This document shows positions 34,808 to 46,796 of a stretch of DNA of 64,000 nt, piece after piece (the stretch's first letter is position 1; every line of letters begins with the position of its first letter). This DNA is from Annulohypoxylon bovei var. microspora (lineage: Eukaryota > Ascomycota > Sordariomycetes > Xylariales > Hypoxylaceae). The stretch spans positions 62,001-126,000 of the forward strand of contig MU405322.1 in NCBI GenBank assembly GCA_022836615.1. Direction: 5' to 3'. Both the position numbers and the translations under genes were made by a program. The notes beneath the pieces were generated by a model. That model worked only from the letters and a program-made list of their open reading frames with translations. It had not been told where the DNA came from and did no database searches.

Positions 34808-35530
34808 TATAATGGAAAAGGTAGGGGGAAATAATGGACTATTGGCAAATAGAATCTTACGCTCTCCGAGAAAAATGGTGGGCTGAAAAAGGATACTACC
34901 CGGGATGGATATTAGAAGGAAATGATAATGATAATGATAGATGAATTCGGCGTTTCGGGTCCTCTCCTTACTTTTCTCCAAAAGAGACGCCTCTTTACAT
35001 TAATGTTTTACACGTGAGTCTTTGCTCATATTTCAAGCTATTATTATTATTTCGGTAGTTAGAGGCTTCTAGAAACTAAAAGAAGGCGGCTTGAGTAAGA
35101 GAGATATTTCCATGGCATCGGGACTTGAATGGTGTTTGAATAGTGTATTTATTCTCCGCCTAGTAGAATGTTCTCGTGATGTACTAGGTAGATTGTTGGC
35201 TCGGCTGTTGTGCGTATCCAATCGTAATTCATGTAGATATTGAACCCTATCTATTTTGGTATATGCCGGTGTTCTGCTAGGATCCCAGCACCTCGTGGCA
35301 TTTAGCCGACAATCGCATCGAAGATTCACGACGTCAATATTATTATTTGGCCTCACCAGCCTTGGCCGGGTGTATATAATCCGAGGAGTATCATGGACAG
35401 CTGTCGTGAAATAGAGAGGCACATACTATTAGGTTCAGTTAAAGTCAAAGCTAATAGCTACTAACTTATATCACACCATTCACCTATAACAGTACGAAGG
35501 TGTTCCGGGGGGCAGCAGTTACGAGCGACG
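34808..35530. other. Intergenic
   Basis: A short (AATGAT)n run lies at about 34919-34940. A 117-codon frame on the minus strand (35069-35422) starts at a non-ATG codon and has no features. No other signals seen. Confidence 0.45.
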
Positions 35531-35961
35531 ATGTATTTACAGACGATGACTATCCTAGCACTCTCGTGCACCACCGCTGCACGACCTATGAAGCATTACG
35601 AAGGGTTAGCAGAAACTTATATTGAAGTCCTTGGTTCAAACATAGTGGCGAACTACACTACCCCCCCCTTACCCGCCTTATCTTCCCCAGACGCAAGCAA
35701 TACCAATTCAGCATGCAAGCCGTTTAAGATGCCGGCTGTCCCACAGGAATGTCTTCAGAAGTCAGGAGAGGTGGTTTGTCACGGATATTCCTTATATTGC
35801 AGGTGAGGATAGCTTTCTTTTTTTTTAAAAAAAAAAAAGAAAAAGAAAAAGAACGAAGACCCCACTGCCACAAGTCGCTTGTTCTGACGCCACCCTGCAG
35901 GTTCCCTACGGATTGGGGCGTCGGGTACGATCCGATTGGAGAATGCTGGACTTGCAAATAA
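35531..35961 (+). CDS. Small cysteine-rich secreted protein (candidate effector)
   Basis: Exon 1 is 35531-35802, the intron 35803-35900, exon 2 35901-35961; 110 aa with consistent phase (AG|G). The N-terminus MYLQTMTILALSCTTAA is a plausible signal peptide. The mature chain of about 93 residues has six cysteines, in ACKPF, ECLQ, VCHG, LYCR and ECWTC, enough for three disulfides, and ends GYDPIGECWTCK. No family recognised. The intron contains a T-then-A homopolymer run (about 35818-35838). The gene lies only 383 bases from a RIP-degraded retrotransposon, a setting common for fungal effectors. Secretion and effector role are inference from sequence and location. Confidence 0.65.
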
Positions 35962-36344
35962 TCGATTGTCTCAAAGGCGAAAGAAACGGTCGATCATCGA
36001 ACCGTCCGAACGTTAGAATGTTCCCCACGAATAATTGCACGGAGTTCCTATCGTCTAAGAGAACTGCATTAAAACGAAGATGGTGAATAGGTAGCCACCA
36101 ACCAAATCTACACCTAGAAAAAAAGCTAGAAACTTTAAAAGCAATAAATCGGCAATTCCTTATACATCTAGGTAACTCAGAAGCTTGTATCTACGTCGAG
36201 ATATTGTCCTTGCCGTCCTAGCGCTTCTTCTGTGCCGCAAACTATGCTTTTATGTGGGTATTATTTGGTAGATCTCCACGTGGACCGGGGTGTTGTGCTG
36301 TTTCGGAAGCGTGCATGGATCGTCATACAAAGTGTATATGTACT
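35962..36344. other. Spacer between secreted-protein gene and LTR element
   Basis: Normal base composition right up to the LTR edge at 36345, so RIP has not spread to this side. The last five bases (GTACT, 36340-36344) are the target duplication of the retrotransposon. Confidence 0.6.
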
Positions 36345-36547
36345 TGTCACACGAAAGTGGGGATGAATTATTAGATACGTAATTTATGGTTAATGAGAAA
36401 AAGTTAATTAATTAAATTATTATTATAAAAGTTAAAAAGGTAATATTTTATAATTACGTGGTTAAAATTAAAAGCTTAATTTTTTATAAATAAATTAAAT
36501 TAATAATCGTTATAATTTTTACATTTTAATTATTTTTTTATTTAATA
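36345..36547 (-). repeat. LTR, low-coordinate copy (3' LTR of minus-strand element)
   Basis: It aligns without gaps over 203 bases to 41513-41715. By hand I count about 33 differences, all C/T or G/A. Its outer 30 bases keep the original C and G bases, while its inner third is the more mutated copy. Confidence 0.9.
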
Positions 36548-37589
36548 TATTTTTTTAAATAAAATTAATACGATAAATTTAAAAATAAAATTTAATGTTT
36601 ATAACCTTTAAATTTCGTTAATTTCCTTATTATAATCGCGATTTTTTTAAACGTTTAATTAAATTAATATATTTATTAATTTTAATTACGATTTAAATTT
36701 ATTTAATAAAATATTCGTTAAAACTTTAATAAACTTATTTACCATTATATTTTTTATTAATATATATTTAACTTTAATTATATTTTTTAAAACTTTTTAA
36801 TATAATTAATAATTATATATATTCACGTAACGAAGTTAAGTTATTAATTTATTAATATTTTTATTAATTAATTTAATCATTTATTTATTATTACATTAAA
36901 TATATATAATTAAATTATTAAATATTACATTTAATTTTTAAATTAATTATAATATAAATATAAATTCTTTAATTATTTAATTTAAAACCAATAATTTAAC
37001 CTTAATTATTAACATTATAACCGTTTTTTATTTATTAATTTTTTAATTAATTAAACTTTTAAATAATTTTATGGTATATGTTTATAAACTTTTTTAATCG
37101 AAAATATTATTAATAAATAAAGTATTATTAATTACGTCGAAAATATTAGTTTTACCGAATTATAAAGTAAAGATTTTCATATTTAAAAGGTATAATAAGG
37201 TTTAATTAACCATTTCGTGGTAATTAAAATTAAAATTATAATTAAAACGAATTAATCGAAAATAAGTAAAAGTAATATTAAATCGAATAATTATTATTAT
37301 ATATAAAAATAATTTAACCTTTCGTTAATATTAATAAATTAACCCTTTAAAAATTAATCCATTAAAAAAGGTTAACTTTTTTTTAATTATCGAGTTAAAT
37401 CTTTATATATAAGTTTTTTTATTAATTAATTTATTAATTTTTTTAATATATATTATTTAATTTAATTAAATTAACTTTTTATTATAATCTTTAATAATTT
37501 CGATTCTTAAAAACCATTATAAATTATTTTCATTTATAAGTTTATATTTCGCTTTTAATTTTTAAATAAAACTTTTAATTACATTTTTA

Positions 37590-37870
37590 TTATTTTTCTT
37601 ATAAATTAATATAATATTATTAATGTAAAAAAATAATAATATTCCGTTTTTTTTAAACACATAAAGCTTATAAAATATTAATTTAAACCTTAACTTTTTT
37701 AAAGATTTAATTAATTTTCATTATTAAAATAAAAGTAATATTTAAAGTTTAAATAAAGTTTATAAAATTTTTAAAATAATTTTTAACTTTTAATACTTAA
37801 AAAACATACGTATAAAAACATCGTAATTTAATTTAACGTTAATAAACGTATTAATTACATTGTATTAAAT
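37590..37870 (-). pseudogene. Copia reverse-transcriptase remnant
   Basis: Read on the minus strand, 37863-37805 retains the order of a copia RT block (Asn-x-Phe-x-Asn-x-Lys-Leu followed by Asp-Val-Phe-Ile-Arg-Met). About 180 bases further on, 37627-37616 retains the YxDD catalytic box with both Asp codons changed to Asn, as expected from G-to-A RIP. Stops are frequent around both. This fixes the superfamily and strand of the element. Confidence 0.7.
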
Positions 37871-40800
37871 TAACTTAAAATTAAAGCAAACCATTATAAT
37901 TATTAAGGTCCGAAAAAACCTTTTAATTAAAGTAATTACATATATATTTTCTTTATTTTCGAATTTTTAATTTTTACAAACCATTAATTAAACCTTATAA
38001 TTCATAAATTTATTATATTTATTAATTTTATATATATAAACCTACATATAATTTAAGATTTATTTTTTCGAATAATTAAAATTATTTATTAAAAATTTTT
38101 TCCAAGTACACATTTCGCGATAAGTTTTTAAATAATTAATTTTAACTTTTTTAAATAATTCCCTTAATGGGTAATTAATTAATTAATAATAATAATTAAA
38201 AGGCTTTAAAAATAAACTTCGATATAAGGTTTATAATTTTTTTATTAATTATAATAATTTAATTCGGTTAATAATTTTTCCATTAATTTTACCTATTTTG
38301 TTATTTAATTTCTCGATTAAAAACAAAGCTTTCCACGTTTCTTAACATTTATTTACGGGTTAATTTTTTTTTATTTTAAAATTTAAAAAACGAATCGTTA
38401 CGATTAAAAAAAACGTTAACGACAAAGATTTAAAAGTTAATAATAAACCATATTTAACTTTAATATATTAAAGTAAATTAAATTTTAATTATATATTTAA
38501 TTTTATATTTAAACTTATTTTATTAACTTCATTTCGCGGCATTTATTTTTTTATAAATTCGTTAATTATTTTATTTTTAATTTAAATTAATTCAAAGATA
38601 TTTATAAGTTCGGAAACCTTTTTAAGTTTAAAGATTTATTTTTAAAAAAATTTTACCTATGCCTTATAATTAACGTTCGTTACTTTTAATAAATTATTTT
38701 TTAAATCGTTTAAAAACTTATTAAAAATAATATTTTCGTTAAATATAACGTTTTTTATTAATAATACTTCATTAATTAATAAGTTTTATATTTTAAAATT
38801 ATTTATAAAATTATATTTAATTAAATACCTTATTTAAGCTTTTAAGTTTATTTATTAAAGCCGATTACTTTTTTTTTAAACCTTTTTCGTTATAATAAAA
38901 GCTTTATAACCATATACTTTTAAATAAATTTATTATAACTTTTTTTTTTAAATTAATTAACCATTTTTATTAATTATATATATATATTATTACTCGTATA
39001 AAGTTTATTAATTATAAATATATTTAAAAATATAATTATATAAATATATAATTATTTTAAAAATTTTCATTTATAAATAAATAAGTAATTTAACTTTAAT
39101 TTTTATCGTTAACATTTTTATTTTAATTATACCTTTTAAACGTTCGGCGCTTTCATTTTAAATTTACACATAAAAAACCAAAGGTTTTATTTTAACGTTA
39201 TAATTAATTATTTAATTAATAACTTTAATATAATACATTATAATTTCGTTATTATATTTTTATATTTAAGGTTAATATAACCTTATATTAATTATTATAC
39301 CTCGTAAATAATTTAAGTTTTTAATAATTATATTTATTATACGATTTTTTAAATAAAAATCGAAAATAAACCTTATTTAACGATTAATTATTAACATTAT
39401 ATTAATAATACCGTCGTTAACATTAATTATATCGTAAAAATTAATAATTAATTAAAACCTTAAACTTTTTTTTAATTAACGTTTTTTTCGTTTAACTTGC
39501 CGTTTTATTTTACTTATATTATACGCGTTATATTTAATAATAATAAATCCTTTAATTTTAACCTTTATTAAATTATTAATAAAATATTTAAAAGCTTATA
39601 ACTTAAGGTGCTTTAACCTTTAATACCATTAAAAAACTATTTTCATTTTAACGGGTCGAATAATTTAATTATAAAGTTATTTATTTTTAATATAAAAAGC
39701 CGCTTTATTAATGTTATACGGGATATCTTTTAATACGAATTAATTATACTAATCGATTAATTAATTAATGATCGATTTATTAACTTTACGTAAATAAATA
39801 ACTTTTATATGGTTATTCCATTAATAATTTAAACGACGAAACATTTAAAAAAATATTAAGTTTATAATAAAATTTTTATAATAAATTGCTTTAAATACCT
39901 TCATTATTTAAAATCTTTAAAAACCTTGTATTAAAATATTTATATCCTTATATTTTAATATAAGGATTTAATAACTTTTAATAAAAATAAAATCCTTTTT
40001 AAAAGTTATTTTAAAATTAATAAACCGAAATAATTAATTAAAAACGTGGATAATGGTTTTAAAATTTAATATAATTAAATTTTTTAACGGGTATTAACTT
40101 AATATAAAAGCCGCATTAAGGTTTATTATTAAAAACGTTATTAAATAATTTTTTATTCGTTAATTTAATTAATTAATTACCTTTTTAAAACGTAATAATA
40201 TATTAAAAGCTTTAATAACTTTAATTTTAATAATTAATTTAAAATCATTTAATTATATTATAATAACTCATTTAACACGTTCGCATTCGAATTAATAAAA
40301 ATGTTATTTTTTAAAAAATATATAATAATAATTAATTAAATTATAATAACCGTAATAAACGTGGTAATTTTTTCGTTTAATATTATTTAATTCGGTTCAT
40401 TTCCGTTTAATTAATACTTTAACACTTATTTTAATAATTATTTTACGGGGCCTTTTAAATGGTTTAATAAATTTATTAACCGCATTATTAATATCGTTAA
40501 TTTTAACTTTTTAATTAATAAATGTAAATTTAAACACTTTTTTATTAATCCGTAATTTCGATTTTAAAAACTTTTTTTTATACTTTATATATTTTTATAA
40601 ATTATTTGCCACGAACTTATAATTTAAATTCCCGGATCGGATTTTTTTTTAATTAATTATACGATATACATCGATTTAATTAAAAATCACGTTTTAAAAA
40701 ATATCGTTTAATTTTTTAAATTAATTTTTAAATTATTAAATTATTAAAAATTATTTAATTATAATTTAAGTTATAATAACCTCCCATTATTATAATTAAA

Positions 40801-41512
40801 TAAATTAATTTTTTAATGGTTTATTTAAAGATTTTATCGCCGTTTTATAAGTTAATTTAACTTTGTTTTTAAGTTTATCGTTAATTACACCCGTATATAA
40901 TTATAAATTTTTATATTAAACATTTAAATTATTTTCGGCTAAATAAACGAATAAAATATATCTTTTAATAACGGTTTTTTAAATTTATTTTTTAACTTTT
41001 AAAATACGATTAATTTACCGATTAAATTTTTATATTTTTTTTTTATATAACGATAAATTTAATTAATAATTAAATTTATTAATAATTATCATTTTAAAAA
41101 CGTTTAAAAATTAATTAATAAAATCCTTAATATTTAAATTTAAGTTATTAACGGTAATTAATTAATTATAAATGCCGCCGGTTAATGCATTAAAACGTAT
41201 AATTTATTTAAAATAATTCGTAACGTTAAATTTATTAAATTTAATTTCTTAAATTAAGTTATTAAAATTAATATTAAACCATAATTAATTAATTATAATT
41301 AACGATTTAAACGTTTTAAATTAAGATTTTTAATCTTTAAAACCGTTAAAAAACATTTTCTTTTTAAACGATAATACCATCGTTATAATAAGGTTTTTTT
41401 TTAAATAAAAAAATAAATAAAATTACGTAAATTAAATAATTCTCGTAATATTTTCATATGGTTTTAATAATTAAATAAAAACTTAAGTTTTATAACGTAT
41501 AAAACTTTTAAT

Positions 41513-41715
41513 TATTATATAAAAATAAAAATAAATTATTAAATACGTAATTTATAATTAATAAAAAAAAATTAATTAATTAAATTATTATTATAAAGGT
41601 TAAAAAAATAATATTTCACAATTATATAATTAAAATTAAAAGCTTAATTTTTTATAAATAAACTAAGTTAATAATCGCTATAATTTCCACACCTTAATTA
41701 TTTTTTTATTTAATA
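41513..41715 (-). repeat. LTR, high-coordinate copy (5' LTR of minus-strand element)
   Basis: Partner of 36345-36547. The first 60 bases are fully converted (every G/C difference is A/T here), whereas its last 60 bases keep more C and G than the other copy. Confidence 0.9.
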
Positions 41716-42630
41716 ATACTTCGTAAAAATAATTAAATTTACATTTTTTAAATAAATAAATTATTTACCAACTTTTAAAAAAACGGATTAAATATAAAAC
41801 TTGTTAAAGCTTTTTAAATTAACATAAAAGTAATTAAATGCTTTAATAAAGTTTATTAAGTTATTATTTTTTCCGTACTTTGCATCGTTTTTTACCAAGG
41901 ATCATTGCGAATAAAGGTACGCCTTAAGAGTGTGAAATACATAAATCTATTTACTTTATACATTGACCGTCTTCGAGGAAATCACGGACTGTACCCGTTT
42001 GGTACTGCCACCTAGCCATCCAGCCACTCAGCCATCCGGGTTGCCGGGTTGTCGGGTGACACAGATCCCACGCACGCGTACCGAACATTCGGAACGTGGC
42101 TGTTGTGGGGAAAGCTAATTCGGACGTCAGAAATACGAGGAGACAAGGGGGACCTAACCTAGGTGGATTAGCCTTAACCAGCCAACTATCATCTCATCTC
42201 ATCTTAACTTTATTTTAACTCTATTTTAACTCTCATCTAACGAACTCTACCAGGAAATTAGGCGATCTTGACGACTTGGTCTCACTCCCCTAAATCATTT
42301 ACCTTCACTATTGTAAAGCCCTATTCTCATACCAAGGTAGGTATTTACTTAACTCACAAGTTGTCTAGTATAACTTTTTGAGCTATTGAACTGGCCTCAA
42401 GGAGCGAATTTGTGATCTAAATGAATATTTTCACGCTTTTGGCCGATTGTATTGGAAACGATATTAGAAGCCAACCATTAACTTATTCCAATTATAGATA
42501 GCCCTAGAGGTCTCACCAAGTCCGCGACGCTACTACTACACGCTTGCTGGCCATCTGCCAACCACCCCACCAAATACTTGCAGCACTATCGAACTTGTAG
42601 ATGTTCAGCACTTTACAACGAGCGTTAATT
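41716..42630. other. Right flank of retrotransposon, AT-rich then normal
   Basis: For about 160 bases beyond the LTR (41716-41880) composition stays as AT-rich as the element, then returns abruptly to normal. This may be RIP leakage into single-copy flank or a remnant of another repeat. The rest holds no gene. Confidence 0.5.
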
Positions 42631-43735
42631 CTAAGAACGATACGTTGACCAAGCGCTGTACATGCGGTCCTCCTGGCCGGAGGTGAATTCTTCATAGCAA
42701 GCACTACAAAGTCGTGGTTAACCAATGAACGGAAGCCATGCCAATAACAACATGCAGAAAGAAAAACTTACTCGTCGGAGTAATCCATGTAGTTGTGGAT
42801 CGGGTCGACACCGCCGCCGGGGCAGCTGTCTCGGCCGACAGGGCACCCCGAGGAGGCGGAAGCCTGAGCAGGAGTGTCGTCGACGGAGTCACCACTACCG
42901 CTGCAGCCACCTTGGAAAGTATGGTATAGGTTCATCCAGTGGCCAACCTAAAGCGCTAAGTCAGAACATCCATCACCATATTTAGTATAAAGTTCGAGCG
43001 TCGGTGCTTACTTCGTGGACCACGGTGCCACCTAGGTTGTAAGGAGCGGCATCACCGCCGGGCACAGACTGGGCTAGGATGGTACATCCATCCTGGTAGA
43101 ACTCCGTCGTGCCTTCAGATGCGCTAGTAGGGAAATAGCAATACCTGGACTAGATGTCAGCGTCTAATCTGGGAAAAAGTAATTCCTTTAATTAAATGGA
43201 TGCGCACCCGAGCAAGCCGCCTCCAAGGTTGCCGAGAAAATATACGTTAAGGTCCGCGTATGAGCCCTGGCGAAGCGCACGCTTCATTGCAAGCTCGTTT
43301 CCGTCTGCCGCCCAGTTGGAGTTGACTGTGTAGTCAGTACCGATCAGGTTGAATGTGATGCCGTGAGGAGAATAATCGGCATTCATCACATCCAGCTGGT
43401 CGTTAACCATGTCCGTCTATTTTATGGTTAGAACATGATATAAATGTGACCCCTCATCATTCACTTACAGTTATGTAGCCATCTTCAACACTTGTCGAAG
43501 ATGCCACGACGTGGAAGTAAGTGTTCACACTGAACGCTTCAAGAGCCCGAAATTCGCCATTCGCGCGCCTATCTCGCTCATTCGCAAGCATGGCTTGCGA
43601 GGCGGCGATCTGCTCCGCAGTCGGCTCGGGGGTGCCGCAAAGTCTCGTCGAGTTTTCACCAGCCCGAGGGAACACATAGTGAGCCGCGGCCGAAGAGGCC
43701 AACAGGGCGGTGGTCGCAGCGAATTTGAAAAACAT
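42631..43735 (-). CDS. Secreted M43-family (pappalysin-like) metalloprotease
   Basis: Five exons on the minus strand: 43735-43469, 43416-43208, 43144-43012, 42947-42772 and 42703-42631. They total 858 bases, 285 aa, with all phases matching. The signal peptide is [18 protein letters not shown]. The zinc site [11 protein letters not shown] (HExxHxxxxxH) is split by intron 3 between HE and VGH. The Met-turn is NYMDYSDDACYEEF, and the C-terminal [14 protein letters not shown] is typical of the fungal extracellular members (MEP1 type). Cysteines in [20 protein letters not shown] and DSCPGG fit secreted disulfides. It should cleave extracellular proteins. It is the first intact gene on the right of the RIP-degraded retrotransposon. 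Confidence 0.93.
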
Positions 43736-46700
43736 CTCGAATCCGAGTCACGAAGAATATACTCTAGGGATAAGAAGGTAAGAAAATAGGTTGTTGGATC
43801 GAGAGTATCAGATTTCCTATCTAAGAGCTTCATAGCACTTCTTATAGTCGTTTACATAACGATGGAGTTAGATAACGCCTCTCAGACTGACTATTGATAT
43901 CTGAATAGGTCCGCGCGAAGCCACCCAGACATCAGCTACCTGCCTAATCCGCATTATCATGTATCTGCCGCACGTTCTCACACATAGCGATTACCGCGAT
44001 ACGAAAGACGTAGGTTTGCTACGTGACGCGCGGCTAGCCAATCATCCCTCGGCATTTTATAGTAGGGTTAGTCGAGACACGAAGTACCCTCAGCTTACGA
44101 TAGCCTACGCATACAGCTTTGACTCTTCTTCCAGAAGGTTAGGTTTGAATATCGATGGTCTCGACTGTCAAGGAGCTCTACCTGGAAGAGCAGGTTACCA
44201 GTGACAGTCCTTGGAGGCGCTATAGACTGTCTGGAAAGAGAAGCTCGAGATGCCCCTGTCAGACGCACCTGACAATCCTTTCCTTAATTAATTTATTCTC
44301 CATCCTATCAGCTCGAGCATCGAATGTCGCACATACCGGGGACGCGGTGGTAAGCGCGCAGGCATTGTCTTCCGGTGATATCGGCTAGGACCGATCGCGG
44401 CAGCTTGGCGGACAGAACCCTGATCAGCAGGAGCAGTAAGCTCTAATCCCGGCTGGATGTACGATAGCACTGCGCATCAGCTTGCTCGAAGCTGAGAAAA
44501 AAGAACTCCCGGCCTGCGAAACGCTTAGCTGCCATTCCCGTCACTCACCGACTAGGACATACCGCGGTCCAATTAGCACGGGGATATTTATTAATGCAGG
44601 TCACCCGCCTCGATGCAGCAGATAAGAATAATTGCTTAATCACTATGTGCCTGATCGCTTGCCTGTTGCGGCTGTTACTTGGGACTGTTACCCTGAATAC
44701 GGGCCCGGCTGATGACGGCACCTTATCAATCATGAAAATATGAGAAGCCTTGGCAAGCTTGTGTAAAAGGTGATAGAGTACCAGCGAGACCTTCACAGAT
44801 TCCTCAACATCAAATTTCGTCGAAAGGGATACCTCGGGAGCCAAGCCGCCAAGGAATGCAACGTTATTTTTTTTTTCCAAACCCCGGATCCCTAGCTGAT
44901 GACTTTAGGCGCTGTTTGCATCGAAATCCGCCTTATATAGGTAGGTACCTAACTCAAGTGTATTGGTATCCTTATCAAGAGTGCTATTTCAATTCATTAA
45001 TGGTGAACCGGTTTTATCTAAGTACCTACCTAACCTACATAAATAAGACTTCTGCCACTAGTTTTCCTGTTGGAAAATCGGGTTAAGCTTCGTTCTCATC
45101 TGATACTCTGGCTTCTACATCTTAAACTACTTAAGTATCTCAAAAGAAGTACCTAGTTATAAATGATCAAAATTCACTTTAATTGAATGCGTCTTTCGTT
45201 TTTATACTTGTTACATCTTACTCAAGGCCTTATTCGTTTTAACGGACCTCAGCATATCCCCTTACCTATGTTACTAAACCCGTTTGTCAAACAGCGTAAA
45301 TAATTATATAAAATCGTTTTTGTAGAAGTAGACGCAGGTTATGAGTGTCATTATTGTATATTAGAAGATTGAGTTGCTATGAGTATGTAGCCGGAGGTAG
45401 ACCGTACATATAAGTGCCATAAGTACAGGGCGCATCTAACTACTAATGTTTCCAACTATCTAATAGTTATTCCAACATTTTTCACGAAAATTAATATTAC
45501 AGAAAATTAAAGGGAATAAGTCTTCACAATTCGAACACGATGTTTATTTCGGAATTTTAGTTTTAGATACTATTTTATATCTTTAACTCGAAAAGATCTG
45601 CATTCAACTGACTTAATGGCAAGGACTCGACCGTAATTTTCATCAAGAGTTCAACTAAAGCCTCCTGATTCGTTACCACTCATATGTGTTTCCAGCCTCA
45701 AAGAATTTCAAGGTTCACGTATTATATGCTTTTCTCTATTCACTATAGCACACATAGCATAAAAAATAAAGCCGGGCTTAAATTTGAGGTAAAATTTTCA
45801 ATGTTGCTGGTGATTTTGGTGAAGCTTTGTTGTAATTCGCTTGCGCTATACTTACCTTTGCCCCTTTTCTCTTTGCTTTCACACGATTCAGAAAGCACGG
45901 GGTCAACAGAGGCTGGCTTCATAAACGAATTCAATCTTGAACCAACAGTTAAGTCTTCCAGATTAGAATGCTTGAGTACCTCTAAATATTGAATTCATTG
46001 GAGGTTGAGCCGAAGGACTTTATCATCAGAGAGTCCTGATGGAATTATGCGACTATTATTTCTTCCGTAAGCGATGAGCTCGTCCTCAGTGAATTTCTCA
46101 GTAGATTTCTTTCATGCCTCTGAGACACCTCAGACACTGAATCCCATGACATGTAGTCTACTAATGTGCATAACTTTCAGCGTCAAGACACGACTGTCTG
46201 GTAGATAGCAATGACTGATTTCTGCCTACAGTACGATAAAGGTATTCAATGGCTTGTCTTCTTGAATCTGACGTGTAAGGGTAAATTTAGCAATCTTAAA
46301 TGCAAACATATCTAATGACACATAACTGTACGGTGTTCAAGTCTTTCCGACCTTGAATACTTTGTAAGGGGTTTAACTAGGTCCTTCAACTCGTAATAGA
46401 CGTTCAATTGGTCTAAGTTGACGATTTCTCAATTTATTAGTTAGGTATCTAACTATAATCTAGTGCATTTGATCATTTCTGTTACGCGCTCATATCGTTG
46501 ATATAATTCACTAGTCACTTGAGCAGCTTCCTAGGTATATTACCTTTCGTCGTCGTCAAGTTCCACCAACATTAAATCGACATCTGATTTGATTTATTAA
46601 GTCATGCCTTCCTAGGTACCTACCTTTTTGTAATGAATATCCAATTTTCTTTTCTCTTCTCTTCTTAAAAAAACTACACCTTTTTTCTATCTGCTCTCCC

Positions 46701-46796
46701 ACACCCACATGCATATTTTCTAACCCAATTCATTCACATACATCTACAGGCAAAATTTCCTCTCCCCTCGATGGCACTCTAGTAAGTCGCGGTAAG
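43736..46796. other. 3-kb gene-poor stretch
   Basis: Frames at 43959-44204, 44155-44388, 44545-44880 (minus) and 45684-45992 lack recognisable domains or splice context. The patch 43930-44900 is of normal GC and could hold old coding remnants I cannot identify. Dispersed TAGGTAGGTACCTA motifs occur at about 44937-44950, 45022-45040 and 46600-46620. Confidence 0.45.

Larger units (their letters stand above)
36345..41715 (-). mobile_element. RIP-degraded Ty1/copia LTR retrotransposon
   Basis: A 5,371-bp element bounded by two 203-bp direct repeats (36345-36547 and 41513-41715). The flanks are GTACT on the left and ATACT on the right, a 5-bp duplication with one G-to-A change. The left LTR starts TGTCACACGAAAGTGGGG. 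The inner 5 kb is extremely AT-rich with no open frames; CpA is scarce and TpA abundant, as RIP produces. Reverse-transcriptase relics on the minus strand (YxDD box at 37616-37627, the Asn-Ala-Phe block at 37805-37863) place the RT near the low-coordinate end, which is the copia gene order read on the minus strand. It cannot code for anything now. Confidence 0.9.

Noticed and set aside
36361..41900. AT-rich block as a centromere or mitochondrial insertion
   Set aside because: Paired LTRs, target duplication and copia RT relics explain it as one RIP-degraded element.
44545..44880. 111-codon minus-strand ORF with protein-like composition
   Set aside because: No recognisable motif and no intron context. 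It may be an unidentified relic but I cannot support it.
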